Origin: a bacterium
Lineage (GTDB): Bacteria; Hydrogenedentota; Hydrogenedentia; Hydrogenedentiales; SLHB01
Length of the DNA stretch: 14,347 bases
NCBI GenBank assembly: GCA_024231375.1
Contig: JAAEQP010000701.1
Coordinates: 1-14,347 of the forward strand
Direction of reading: 5' to 3'
Positions within the stretch are counted from its first letter, which is position 1. Each line of letters starts with the position of its first letter. Shown piece by piece: positions 1-7,402 of the stretch. Under the pieces are notes generated by a model, which saw only the letters and a list, made by a program, of their open reading frames with translations, was not told the origin of the DNA and did not search any database. The translations under genes and the position numbers were made by a program.

Positions 1-2
1 GG

Positions 3-575
3 TGGTACTTTCTTCAGCACGATCCTTCGATTCCTGCCGTCCTGCGTCAGGACGCCCTGCGCTGGGGGCTCGCCAGGGATGAGTTCCCCGATACGCAGCA
101 TCTACCCTTCATGCTCTACATCCGTGAAGCCCGGCGAATCATGGGCCAGTACGTGTTCACTGAGTTGGACGCGACACGGAACACGACGAAACCCGATTCA
201 ATCGGATGCGGTGGCTACACCATTGACAGCCACCATGTGAAGGACTATGACCGTAGCAACCTTCACCTGGAAATCCCCAAGGGCAACGTACGCTACCCTG
301 CGAAGAAGGGATATCAGATACCCTACCGCATCCTCGTTCCCCGGAAGGTGAAAGGCCTGCTTGTAAGCCTCTGCGTATCCTCCACGCATCTTGGCTATTG
401 CACGTTGCGCGTCGAGCCGGAGTACATCAAGATGGGGCAGGCAGCCGGCGTGGCCTCGTATCTGGCCGTGAAGCATGACGCCGATCCTGGGGACATCGAC
501 ATTTCAGATCTTCAGGAGATCCTGAAGCGGTCGGATGTGATCCTGGCGTCGGGCGAGAGCCGCCCTGGCCCGTGA
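3..575 (+). CDS. FAD-dependent oxidoreductase, C-terminal part (5' end outside window)
   Basis: The reading frame is open from the first bases to the TGA at 573-575, giving 190 visible residues. The upstream half, including any Rossmann FAD-binding motif, is missing. The visible part resembles the C-terminal region of the FAD_oxidored family, often annotated as xanthan lyase-like or FAD-dependent oxidoreductase. Family-like pieces are the YIREARRIMG segment (about residues 38-47), the GCGGYTIDSHH segment (about 70-80), a PYRILVPRK strand, and a C-terminal MGQAAGVAS segment (about 140-148) of the kind that closes the FAD site. These proteins are common in polysaccharide-degrading bacteria and often carry a signal peptide, but the N-terminus cannot be checked here. 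Their substrates are mostly unknown. It converges on the sugar isomerase gene. The family call is fairly sure; the reaction is not known. Confidence 0.8.
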   Translation, partial: WYFLQHDPSIPAVLRQDALRWGLARDEFPDTQHLPFMLYIREARRIMGQYVFTELDATRNTTKPDSIGCGGYTIDSHHVKDYDRSNLHLEIPKGNVRYPAKKGYQIPYRILVPRKVKGLLVSLCVSSTHLGYCTLRVEPEYIKMGQAAGVASYLAVKHDADPGDIDISDLQEILKRSDVILASGESRPGP

Positions 576-628
576 GCGGGCATCCCATCGACAGGGTGCC
601 TGGATGTGGAGACCTTTCGGTCGTGGGA

Positions 629-654
629 TGTGGTTCGGTCAGAGACCGGCCACA
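629..654. terminator. Hairpin between convergent genes, possible bidirectional terminator
   Basis: TGTGG at 629-633 pairs with CCACA at 650-654, and TCGGTC at 635-640 pairs with GACCGG at 644-649 (one G-T pair) around an AGA loop. This gives an 11-bp stem with a single bulged T. A smaller hairpin, GACC-TTTC-GGTC, sits just left at 611-622. The position, in the 126-bp gap between two convergent stop codons, suits a shared terminator. There is no T tract on either side, so it is not a classical intrinsic terminator. Confidence 0.4.
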
Positions 655-701
655 ACAAAGGCGGGGGCGCGGGCCCACAAGGGGAGACCACGACGAAGGT
701 C

Positions 702-1625
702 CTATATCCCCGCGTTCGCTCTTTCTACGGCCGGCCGCCAGTATTCGACGGACTCCTTCAAGTCGGCGACGACCGAATAATCGGCGGGCCAGCGTTCGCG
801 GTGGCTGATTTCTAGGAGCAGGGTGCAGGATTCGACGCCGGATGCGGCCATGGTGGCGAGAATCTCCTCGGGCACGATTTTGCCGCGTTCGTTGTATTCG
901 GCGGTGAAGGGGTAATGGCCGCCTTTGTCGCGCAGGCTTTGTTTGATGTGGATGCAGGGGCTGTCTTTGCCCAACGCACGAATCCAGGCGTGGGGGTCGG
1001 TGTCGCGCGGGTCGTCGGACGCGAGGTCGCCGTGGTCTACGTCGAGACAGAGCTTCATGGGAATGGCGAACCCGTCTTGGCATTGGTCGAGCAATTCACG
1101 CGTGGCGTCGATGGTCTCAGCAAGCTCGCGGGGGATGGACATGGGTTCGAACATGACGTAGCGCATGCCGAGTCCCGCGGCGTGGTCGGCGATTTCGCGC
1201 CAGGCGTCGATGCCGTCGCGGATGCGTTCGGCGCGCACAGCGGGGTCGGCGTTGTCGCGCGAGGTGAGAATGCCGAAGTGGCTGCCCATGCCTTCCGCGC
1301 CCAGCGCTGCCGACACGGACGCGAAGCGTTTGAACCATTCGATCCACACGCGGCGCGTGTCGGGGTCGGGGTGGAGCACATGGTTGACGCGGGTGAAGGC
1401 GGACGTGAAGGTCGATTCGACCGCAACGCCGTGTTTGTCGCACAAGGCGCGGATGGTGTCGGTCTCGTGCGCGACGAGGTCTTCGGGCAGAAACGGGTTG
1501 AGCAGGTCGGCGGTGAACTGGACGCGGTCGAGGCCGAGTTCCTCGGCCACGATGGGGACCCAGTCGTCGGGTTCCGGGAACCGGTTAATTGCGAATCCCG
1601 TGTTGATGCCAAGGGCGACCTTCAT
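702..1625 (-). CDS. Sugar phosphate isomerase/epimerase (xylose isomerase-like TIM barrel)
   Basis: The 307-residue protein fits the AP_endonuc_2 / xylose isomerase-like TIM-barrel family, whose members use a divalent metal to isomerise or epimerise sugars, sugar phosphates and polyols. Candidate metal ligands lie at the ends of successive strands: E160 (MFEP), D195 or D197/H198 (CLDVDHGD), H226 (CIHIK) and E272 (LLLEISHRE). The opening GINTGFAINRFPEP and the VQFTADLLNP segment recall tetrulose-phosphate epimerases of the EryC type, but that substrate is only a guess. There is no signal peptide, so it should be cytoplasmic. I chose the ATG at 1625 because a GGGAG lies 9 bases upstream (1635-1639) and the family N-terminus MKVALGIN begins there; an in-frame start 16 codons further up adds no family sequence. 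It is divergent from the GYF gene, and a promoter is proposed at 1664-1692. Confidence 0.85.
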   Translation of the reverse strand: MKVALGINTGFAINRFPEPDDWVPIVAEELGLDRVQFTADLLNPFLPEDLVAHETDTIRALCDKHGVAVESTFTSAFTRVNHVLHPDPDTRRVWIEWFKRFASVSAALGAEGMGSHFGILTSRDNADPAVRAERIRDGIDAWREIADHAAGLGMRYVMFEPMSIPRELAETIDATRELLDQCQDGFAIPMKLCLDVDHGDLASDDPRDTDPHAWIRALGKDSPCIHIKQSLRDKGGHYPFTAEYNERGKIVPEEILATMAASGVESCTLLLEISHRERWPADYSVVADLKESVEYWRPAVERANAGI

Positions 1626-1663
1626 GAACGCGTTCTCCCGCGGTTGTCGTTGAGCCAGGCCAC

Positions 1664-1692
1664 GTGATAGCACAGCCGGCGCCCGGCTTCAA
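1664..1692 (-). promoter_or_regulatory. Candidate sigma-70-type promoter of the sugar isomerase gene
   Basis: On the minus strand TTGAAG (1692-1687) and TATCAC (1669-1664) are separated by exactly 17 bases, and a TGn extension precedes the -10 box. The -10 box lacks the usual final T. Transcription would begin near 1657, giving a leader of about 30 nt that contains the GGGAG ribosome site. Confidence 0.45.
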
Positions 1693-1708
1693 CCGCGGTC
1701 GATCCGGA

Positions 1709-1747
1709 CCCTCACCTGTGCCTCTCCCAGAGGAAGAGGATTGAGGG
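1709..1747. repeat. REP-like intergenic palindrome
   Basis: CCCTCA at 1709-1714 pairs with TGAGGG at 1742-1747. Inside this, CCTCT (1721-1725) pairs with AGAGG (1729-1733) around CCC, with a second AAGAGG just after that can compete for the same arm. The outer CCCTCA...TGAGGG and inner CCTCTCCCAGAGG pattern resembles short palindromic repeats scattered in many bacterial genomes. It lies between two divergent promoters, so it is not expected to be a terminator. Only one copy is visible, so the repeat status is inferred from form alone. Confidence 0.45.
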
Positions 1748-1798
1748 CCATGGCCGCCGTGCGATTGGGCCCGGAGAATGGGTCTCTGATTCCGAGTG

Positions 1799-1827
1799 TT
1801 GCCGGTTGTGAGTGCCTGTGCTAACCT
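1799..1827 (+). promoter_or_regulatory. Candidate extended -10 promoter of the GYF gene
   Basis: TTGCCG (1799-1804) and TAACCT (1822-1827) are separated by 17 bases, with TG at 1819-1820 making a TGn-extended -10. This is the best -35/-10 pair in the 314-bp divergent intergenic region 1626-1939, which otherwise holds the palindrome at 1709-1747 and the minus-strand promoter. The leader to the ATG at 1940 would be about 105 nt; I see no known riboswitch in it. Confidence 0.45.
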
Positions 1828-1939
1828 GACTTCGGATGCGCCGGGTTCTCCGACTCGATGAAGTGACGGTGCGTGGGGGCACGCGCAATAGGTTGTTGCA
1901 TGGCGCGCCGCCGATGCGCGACGCCGAAGGGAGGTAGCG

Positions 1940-2413
1940 ATGGACCAGACCTGGTACGTGATGGTTGGAGACGCCCAACAGGGCCCGCTGTCGGAGGCGA
2001 AAGTCCGCGACCTGGTCGAGTCGGGATCGGCGACGGGCGCCAGCTTCTGCTGGCAACAGGGCATGCAGGACTGGCAGCCGCTGGAGAGTGTTGAAGCGTT
2101 CTCGTCCCTGCTGGGCGCACCGGGGACGCCCCCTCCCGCGCCGACGCCAAAGCCGGGGACGGGCGACCCGGTCAGCGCGTTCTTCGATCGCGGCAAGCGT
2201 GGTGCGTTACGGACCATGAAGGGCGCGAAACTCAAGATCGAACTCATGAAGCTCAGCAAGACACGGGAGAAACTCTGCGCCCTTCTCGGTGCCGAAGTGT
2301 ACGCGCTTGGAGACGGCGTCCAGTTGCCCGAGACTGTCGTACAGCACGTCGAAAATATTGCTCAGTGCGATGCGGAAATCGCGGCAATCGAAGGGGCTAT
2401 GGGTCAGAAGTGA
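1940..2413 (+). CDS. Small GYF_2-domain protein with helical C-terminus
   Basis: The 157-residue protein has two parts. Residues 1-58 match the bacterial GYF_2 domain (WYVMVG start, QGPLS, a helix VRDLVESG, then WQQGMQDWQPL), a fold thought to bind proline-rich or other peptides. A proline-rich linker follows (about 62-76). The rest, about 86-157, is charged and helical (KLKIELMKLSKTREKL ... CDAEIAAIEGAM) and could form a coiled coil. There is no signal peptide or membrane segment. The start is supported by GGGAGG at 1929-1934, 5 bases upstream. Proteins joining GYF_2 to a short helical region are usually unnamed; a scaffolding or adaptor role is possible but unproven. The next gene starts 130 bp downstream on the same strand. 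Confidence 0.75.
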   Translation: MDQTWYVMVGDAQQGPLSEAKVRDLVESGSATGASFCWQQGMQDWQPLESVEAFSSLLGAPGTPPPAPTPKPGTGDPVSAFFDRGKRGALRTMKGAKLKIELMKLSKTREKLCALLGAEVYALGDGVQLPETVVQHVENIAQCDAEIAAIEGAMGQK

Positions 2414-2520
2414 CGCAACCCGAGGCAGGGCGCTTGGATTCGCCGGGAACTTGGTGCGCTTCGCGGGCATTGGAGTCTCAGGTGCCAGTTCCCACATAAG
2501 CGGCCATGGAAACCACGCGG

Positions 2521-2540
2521 GGAGATGGACTACAATCTCC
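2521..2540 (+). promoter_or_regulatory. Hairpin and TACAAT box immediately before the GH98-like start codon
   Basis: GGAGAT (2521-2526) and ATCTCC (2535-2540) form a perfect 6-bp stem with an 8-base loop that ends three bases before the ATG at 2544. The left arm holds the only SD-like GGAG, which is 19 bases from the start, too far for normal use. The loop and right arm contain TACAAT (2531-2536), a 5/6 match to a -10 box, which would place transcription start at or next to the A of the start codon. No good -35 is visible. Either a leaderless promoter or a structured translation start is possible. Confidence 0.3.
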
Positions 2541-2543
2541 AAC

Positions 2544-4862
2544 ATGTTGTCGAAAATACACATAGCATTGCCTTTGGTCGCGATTCTGCTCTCCCTGGGG
2601 CTGACTGCCTCCGCGTCGGCGGAAGACGCCGACTACACGCCGCCCACCACCGAGATAACGCCCGACCATCCGCTGTTCATCTTCGAAGTGCCGCGCGGGG
2701 CCGCCACGGACCCGGCGGTTCATGCAGATGCCGTGATACGCGCTTGGGGCCGACTGCCTGACCCCATGAAGGCATTTGCCACCCTCCAGGTTGATGCACC
2801 GGGAGACCGTATCGACCAGCGGCACGCCTACTTGCGCCGACTTCTGGACGTTCTGCGCGAGGCCGACATTCCCACCGTGATCCGGATCGCCGACGCCAAT
2901 CCGTTGCGCGCGTATCCTCTCGACAAGGCGGAGGAGTTGCTCAAGGACTTCACGTTGGTCAAGGGTATCCAGGTGATCGGTCTACAGTTCGATGAGTACC
3001 CCGTATTCGGCGGCGGCGCCATACCCGCCGTCCCGCCCGCGGCACAATGGCTCGGAGGCGCGATTGATCTGGCGGCACGCTACGGCCGATTCATCGCGGT
3101 CGAACTCGACGAACTCAACTGGCCCCGCGTGATGGCCAACGCGTCGTGCGCTTCGCTACGCTCCCGGATGCGTCTGTGCCGCGACTACGTGGTCCCCGTC
3201 GCCGCGTTCCGCGACGGCCATACCATCGCTCAGCAATCCGCGGCCATGGGGTTGTGGCTGGAAGGATCGGTCGCGCAGTGGGGCGTGGCGCCTTCGTCGG
3301 ACTGGTACGCGAACACGGGGTTGATCGCGCCCGGTCTTTTCGGACGGGGTGGAGCCCCAGGCTCAATGCCGCCCTCCCTCTACCGCGCCATGATCCTGTG
3401 CGGCGCCATGACCGGCGCCAACGTCTACTCGTTCCGGCCCGGCGACGACCTGTGGTTCGGCGAACGCGCCGGCTACTGGGAGCAGGCGATCCAACCGACG
3501 CTAAACGACTTGATGCGGCATGGCTTGATGCCACGCCAGGACCTTGTCATGAAGAAGGTGAAGGTCGCCTATCAGCTTGCGCCCGCCCGGTCGCCGCGTG
3601 AGTTTCACCTGAACCTGCGCGACATCGACGCCATCCGCGACGAGGGACTCCTGCTGAAAGGCGCGTACGGAGTTGAGCGCGCCGGGCAGATTCCCGAACT
3701 GGTGCCCAACTCCGGGCGCCACTACTGGGTGCCGATTATCAGTCCCGATGCCCCCAAGGAGTTCCTCGACCAGTTGGAGGCGGTGGTGCCCGCGGGTTCC
3801 ATCGCCACGGCGGACGCGTGGACCCAACTCCTCGACCGCCACTATGTGCCGGATGGGATGGGGTCGGCGTTCATCTGCCGCGTGGGGCGTGGCATCTTCG
3901 TGCTTCAAACCCGCGACAACCTGTACGAAGCCCAGAATTACCGCGTTCCCAACACGCCCGCGCCGGTCCGCGGTCTCAAGGCCCGGCGCACGGACGAGGG
4001 TGTCGAAGTGGCGTGGCCGTTCCGCGAGTACGATGTGGCGTACCGCGTGTACCGACAGACCCTGCCCGATGGCGCTCTCGAACTCGTGGGCGCCGACGTG
4101 GACGCCATGGCCCACGAGTGGCTGGATCACAACGCCTCGTCCGAGGAGTCGTACGCATACACCGTTACGGCGCTCACGACCGAGACGGGTGTGCAAGAGG
4201 GCACGGTCAACTTTGGGGACTATCTCGCCATCAGCGTGATCGAAAGCCTGCCCGCCGAAGAGGTCGTCATCACCCCCCTACTCGGATACGGCAAAGGCCG
4301 CCCCATCGAGAAACCGGACGACGCGCGTCCGCTGACGCAATCCTGGTGGCCCGGCACGGAGGGGCTCGGCGAGAAGGAACTGGCTCCCGCCCAAGCCATC
4401 GCAGGGCGAATCGACGTGTGGGCGGATGCCTTCGCACGCGAAGATCTGGACGCCGTGATGGACCTGTACGCGGTCGAATATGCCGACCCCCAGAGTTGGC
4501 AGTTCCAGTACGTCCGGCGCGCGTATCAGTGGTTCTTCGAGCGGTACGGAGCGTGCAAGATGACGCGGCAAGTCCAGGCGTGGGATTTCTCTGGTTCCAC
4601 CGATTCCGGGGAAGTGCAGGTGGTGCTCTACTGCCGGTTCACTGGGAACGCGGTGTCCGATCCCTCCGGCCGGTTCGCGGACCAGACGGCGTTCTTCCCG
4701 CGCGACGAGTCCGGAGAGGTGCGCATCACCTTCGTGCAGCAGGAAGGGGGATGGCGCATCATGCGCACCGATCCTGCATTGCCCAATCTCAAGGACATTC
4801 TCAGCTTCAGCGCAGGCCCCTTCGACGCCTTCGCACCCGGCGCGGACGTCTATGCGCGCTAA
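2544..4862 (+). CDS. Secreted GH98-like protein with FnIII-like and NTF2-like C-terminal domains
   Basis: The 772-residue protein starts with a clear signal peptide (MLSK, hydrophobic core at 5-22, likely cleavage after ASA at 24-26). This is why I chose the ATG at 2544 over a longer frame from 2289 that overlaps the GYF gene. Residues about 35-345 follow the layout of the GH98 catalytic module: an opening in which named residues give way to the HADAVIRAWG and AFATLQVDAP segments, LQFDEY at 147-152 (E151 is a candidate acid), MGLWLEG near 235, GANVYSF ending at 297, and the closing MKKVKVAYQL near 335. GH98 includes endo-beta-galactosidases and xylanases. Many known members have Glu after the VYSF-type motif; here Arg298 follows, so activity is uncertain. 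Residues 472-545 look like an FnIII domain and 614-748 like an NTF2/SnoaL fold (VWADAFAREDLDAVMDLY, ending GWRIM). The RDD gene follows after 21 bp, so the two are probably co-transcribed. Confidence is moderate for GH98 and high for secretion. Confidence 0.7.
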   Translation: MLSKIHIALPLVAILLSLGLTASASAEDADYTPPTTEITPDHPLFIFEVPRGAATDPAVHADAVIRAWGRLPDPMKAFATLQVDAPGDRIDQRHAYLRRLLDVLREADIPTVIRIADANPLRAYPLDKAEELLKDFTLVKGIQVIGLQFDEYPVFGGGAIPAVPPAAQWLGGAIDLAARYGRFIAVELDELNWPRVMANASCASLRSRMRLCRDYVVPVAAFRDGHTIAQQSAAMGLWLEGSVAQWGVAPSSDWYANTGLIAPGLFGRGGAPGSMPPSLYRAMILCGAMTGANVYSFRPGDDLWFGERAGYWEQAIQPTLNDLMRHGLMPRQDLVMKKVKVAYQLAPARSPREFHLNLRDIDAIRDEGLLLKGAYGVERAGQIPELVPNSGRHYWVPIISPDAPKEFLDQLEAVVPAGSIATADAWTQLLDRHYVPDGMGSAFICRVGRGIFVLQTRDNLYEAQNYRVPNTPAPVRGLKARRTDEGVEVAWPFREYDVAYRVYRQTLPDGALELVGADVDAMAHEWLDHNASSEESYAYTVTALTTETGVQEGTVNFGDYLAISVIESLPAEEVVITPLLGYGKGRPIEKPDDARPLTQSWWPGTEGLGEKELAPAQAIAGRIDVWADAFAREDLDAVMDLYAVEYADPQSWQFQYVRRAYQWFFERYGACKMTRQVQAWDFSGSTDSGEVQVVLYCRFTGNAVSDPSGRFADQTAFFPRDESGEVRITFVQQEGGWRIMRTDPALPNLKDILSFSAGPFDAFAPGADVYAR

Positions 4863-4883
4863 CCCCAGCGGCGATTCGACGCT

Positions 4884-5684
4884 ATGACACAACCCAGAAC
4901 GAACACGCTTGAAGTCGTGACGCCGGAGGGCATCTCCTTCTCCCTTCTGCTGGCCGGGCCCACCACGCGGTTCATGGCGTGGGCCGTGGACCTGGCCTGC
5001 ATCATCGCGACGTTCCTGCTCCTTCAGACCATCGTCACGCTTATCCTGGCTCCTTCCATGGGGCTCCTCGGCATCTACGCCATGGACTTCGCCCGGGCCA
5101 TCATCGCCACGGGCTATTTCGTCCTGTCCTTGGGTTACAGCATCGTGTTGGAATGGTTCTGTCGGGGGCAGACCGTGGGCAAGCGCCTGTTCGGGCTGCG
5201 CGTGATGGACGAACAGGGGTTGCAGCTCCAGTTCAGCCAGATCGTCATCCGCAACCTGCTGCGGTTCGTGGATAGTCTCCCGCTTCTCTATCTCGTGGGC
5301 GGGGCCGCGTGCGTCATCAGCCGCCGCGCTCAACGGATCGGCGACTTCGCGGCCAACACCATCGTCGTGCGGACGATCATGCTACCCGAACCCGACCTCG
5401 ACCAGATCCGGCCCGACAAGTTCAATTCGCTACGCGCCTATCCCCTGCACGAGGCGCGGCTCCGACAACGTGTCACCGCCGACGATGCACGCATCGCGCT
5501 TCAGGCCGTCGTCAGGCGCGAGCAATTCCGTCCGGAGGCTCGTGTAGACCTCTTCGACGAGATTGCCGAACACTTCCGTGAACTCGTTCCCTTCCCCGAT
5601 GAGGCCCACTTCGGCATGACGAACGAGCAGTATGTTCGCAACGTGCTGGACATCGTATACCGGCCCCGCGTTGAGGCCGAATAG
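4884..5684 (+). CDS. RDD-family integral membrane protein
   Basis: The 266-residue protein has the defining RDD residues: R29 and D36 at the first membrane helix (RFMAWAVDL) and D130 in RNLLRFVDSLP. Hydrophobic helices lie at about 33-56, 72-92 and 131-146. The cytosolic GQTVGKRLFGLRVMDEQG segment (95-112) and the closing QRIGDFAANTIVV (150-162) are typical of the family. A soluble tail of about 100 residues, charged and helical, follows; it is longer than in minimal RDD proteins. Some RDD proteins have been linked to ion or proton exchange, but most have no known function. No strong ribosome site precedes the ATG, which is 21 bases after the GH98-like stop, so translational coupling is likely. 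Confidence 0.85.
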   Translation: MTQPRTNTLEVVTPEGISFSLLLAGPTTRFMAWAVDLACIIATFLLLQTIVTLILAPSMGLLGIYAMDFARAIIATGYFVLSLGYSIVLEWFCRGQTVGKRLFGLRVMDEQGLQLQFSQIVIRNLLRFVDSLPLLYLVGGAACVISRRAQRIGDFAANTIVVRTIMLPEPDLDQIRPDKFNSLRAYPLHEARLRQRVTADDARIALQAVVRREQFRPEARVDLFDEIAEHFRELVPFPDEAHFGMTNEQYVRNVLDIVYRPRVEAE

Positions 5685-5718
5685 CCCGCCATCGACCCGG
5701 AACCGCCCTGTCGAACCG

Positions 5719-5727
5719 TGGTATACT
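5719..5727 (+). promoter_or_regulatory. Extended -10 promoter for the pdxJ-men operon
   Basis: TGG followed by TATACT (5722-5727), a 5/6 match to TATAAT with the TGn extension, lies in the 192-bp gap after the RDD gene. No -35 is evident at the expected distance, as is usual for strong extended -10 promoters. Transcription would start near 5734, leaving a leader of about 145 nt before pdxJ. That leader has a short GGGT-CGTA-ACCC hairpin in its middle; I recognise no riboswitch class in it. Confidence 0.5.
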
Positions 5728-5876
5728 CGGCTATTGTCCGTAGCGTGACGCCACGGGCGATTCCCTGGCCCGAGTGGATGGATAGAAGTGGTCCGGCGCG
5801 GAGAGTGAAGGGTCGTAACCCGCATGACGCGGCCCTGACGAAGACCGGGCAAGGATGCGGCAGTAGGACGCGTACC

Positions 5877-6599
5877 ATGATAGAGCTAGGTGTGAACATT
5901 GACCATGTGGCCACGTTGCGAGAGGCCCGCAAGGGCGTCGAACCAGACGTCATCGCAGCAGCGAAAGTGTGCGAACTGGCAGGCGCCCATCAGATTACCG
6001 TGCATCTGCGCCAGGATCGCCGGCATATGCAGGACCGCGACATCGATCTCCTGTCCCAGGTGTTGCTGGTTCGTCTGAACCTCGAAATGGCGGCCGCAGA
6101 CGAGATCATCGAGATCGCCCATCGCATCAAGCCTCACACCGTCTGCCTGGTGCCCGAGAATCGTGAAGAGGTGACTACCGAAGGCGGCCTCGATGTGGCC
6201 GGACAGCGCAAACACCTCACGGACGTGGTCAAAGGATTTCACGATAACGGCACCAAGGTCAGCATGTTCATCGACCCCGAGTTCGACCAGGTCGACGCCA
6301 GCGCGGAAACCGGCGCCGACTTCGTGGAACTCCACACCGGCGCCTACGCGAACGCGTCCGAGAGCGACGTGGGCCGCGAACTCGAGCGCATCGAGAAGTC
6401 CGCCGCCCGAGCCATCGAGGCCGGGTTGGTCTTCAACGCCGGTCATGGTCTGACTACGCGAAATCTGGATCCCGTCGCTGCCATCCCTGGGTTGAACGAG
6501 GTCAACATCGGCCATTCCATCATCGCCCGTGCAGTATTCATCGGGTTGGAAAATGCCGTGCACGAAATCCTCGACATCATCGCCCAGTATCCCGAATGA
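5877..6599 (+). CDS. pdxJ: Pyridoxine 5'-phosphate synthase
   Basis: PdxJ condenses 1-deoxy-D-xylulose 5-phosphate with 3-amino-2-oxopropyl phosphate to give pyridoxine 5'-phosphate, the ring-closing step of the DXP-dependent vitamin B6 route, in the cytoplasm. The 240-residue length is normal. Family motifs are all present: [11 protein letters not shown] (5-15), HLRQDRRHM (43-51) with H43, E70 in the LNLEMA segment, LVPE(91-94) with [12 protein letters not shown] (151-158), NAGHGL (187-192) with H190, and [10 protein letters not shown] (210-219). H43, E70 and H190 match the catalytic His, Glu and His known in E. coli PdxJ with a shift of 2-3 residues. I chose the ATG at 5877 because AGGA lies 8 bases upstream and the conserved N-terminus starts there; a longer open frame from 5718 adds nothing conserved. 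Its stop overlaps the start of ubiE (ATGA). Confidence 0.97.
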   Translation: MIELGVNIDHVATLREARKGVEPDVIAAAKVCELAGAHQITVHLRQDRRHMQDRDIDLLSQVLLVRLNLEMAAADEIIEIAHRIKPHTVCLVPENREEVTTEGGLDVAGQRKHLTDVVKGFHDNGTKVSMFIDPEFDQVDASAETGADFVELHTGAYANASESDVGRELERIEKSAARAIEAGLVFNAGHGLTTRNLDPVAAIPGLNEVNIGHSIIARAVFIGLENAVHEILDIIAQYPE

Positions 6600-7315
6600 A
6601 CCCGCCGGACCAGGACGTGTCTCCCAGATCGGTCGCACGCATGTTCGACCGCATCGCGGGCCGGTACGATCTGTTGAACCGGCTCCTGTCCTTCCGGCGC
6701 GACGAAGTGTGGCGGGACCGACTTGTCCGCCGATTGCCTGAGACCGACGACCTCCGCCTCCTCGACCTCGCCACGGGAACCGGCGACGTCCTACTCGCGG
6801 CAGCGCGCCGCCACGGAGACCGGCTGCGCATGGGCGTCGGCGTAGACCCCGCAGGCAATATGCTCGCCCTCGCACAACGGAAATTCCCCGCCTCCGGACG
6901 GCTCTACGCTGTCCAGGGCGATGGCCAAGCGATACCCTTGCCGGACGATTCCGCCGACGCGGTCACCATCGCCTTCGGGATTCGCAATGTAGCGGACCCA
7001 GCGGGGGGGCTTCGCGAGATATGCCGTGTGTTGCGCCCCGGCGGACGGGCGTTGGTGTTGGAGTTTTCCATGCCCTCCAACCGGGCATTTCGCGCAGTCT
7101 ACCTGGCCTACTTCCGGCACGTCCTGCCTCGGTTGGGCGGAGCGATTTCGGGGGATACAGAGGCCTACACATACTTGAACCGTAGCGTGGAAGCATTTCC
7201 CTACGGCGAGGCCTTCTGCCGCATGATGACCGACGCGGGCTTCACGCGTGTGGAAGCGTGCCCCTTGACCCTCGGCATCGCCACGGTGTACCAAGGAGAC
7301 AAACCGTCACCCTGA
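6596..7315 (+). CDS. menG: Demethylmenaquinone methyltransferase (UbiE/MenG)
   Basis: This SAM-dependent methyltransferase carries out the last step of menaquinone synthesis, methylating demethylmenaquinone at the ring. The 239-residue length is typical. Markers are the N-terminal [18 protein letters not shown] segment (16-33), the SAM-binding [10 protein letters not shown] (55-64), the VDPAGNML segment, the AFGIRNVAD motif, [15 protein letters not shown], the [10 protein letters not shown] segment and the C-terminal [11 protein letters not shown]. In ubiquinone makers the same protein also acts as UbiE; the neighbouring menF, menD and menH point to menaquinone here. The start codon overlaps the pdxJ stop as ATGA, so the two genes are translationally coupled. 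I see nothing damaged or missing. Confidence 0.96.
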   Translation: MNPPDQDVSPRSVARMFDRIAGRYDLLNRLLSFRRDEVWRDRLVRRLPETDDLRLLDLATGTGDVLLAAARRHGDRLRMGVGVDPAGNMLALAQRKFPASGRLYAVQGDGQAIPLPDDSADAVTIAFGIRNVADPAGGLREICRVLRPGGRALVLEFSMPSNRAFRAVYLAYFRHVLPRLGGAISGDTEAYTYLNRSVEAFPYGEAFCRMMTDAGFTRVEACPLTLGIATVYQGDKPSP

Positions 7316-7402
7316 ACCTGCGGGTGGTTGCGGAACAAAGGGCGCCAAAGCGCCTGTTGACCCTAAGATAGGCCTGAACTGAGAGAAGCCGAATTTCGCC
7401 GA

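Noticed and set aside
915..1667. Plus-strand open frame of 250 codons opposite the sugar isomerase gene
   Set aside because: It mirrors a gene with clear family motifs and ribosome site. Its translation shows no recognisable motif and is rich in Val, Gly and Ala as expected for antisense high-GC DNA.
2289..2543. Longer N-terminus for the GH98-like protein
   Set aside because: It would overlap the GYF gene by 125 bases and bury the signal peptide at residue 86.
4278..5333. Minus-strand open frame of 351 codons across the GH98-like/RDD junction
   Set aside because: It is antisense to two well-supported genes and spans their junction. Its composition is charged and repetitive with no family features.
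5886..6875. Minus-strand open frame of 329 codons opposite pdxJ and menG
   Set aside because: pdxJ and menG are unambiguous on the other strand.
7341..7354. GGCGC-CAAA-GCGCC hairpin in the menG-menF gap as a terminator
   Set aside because: The stem is only 5 bp and no T tract follows. The downstream genes belong to the same pathway, so termination here is unlikely.
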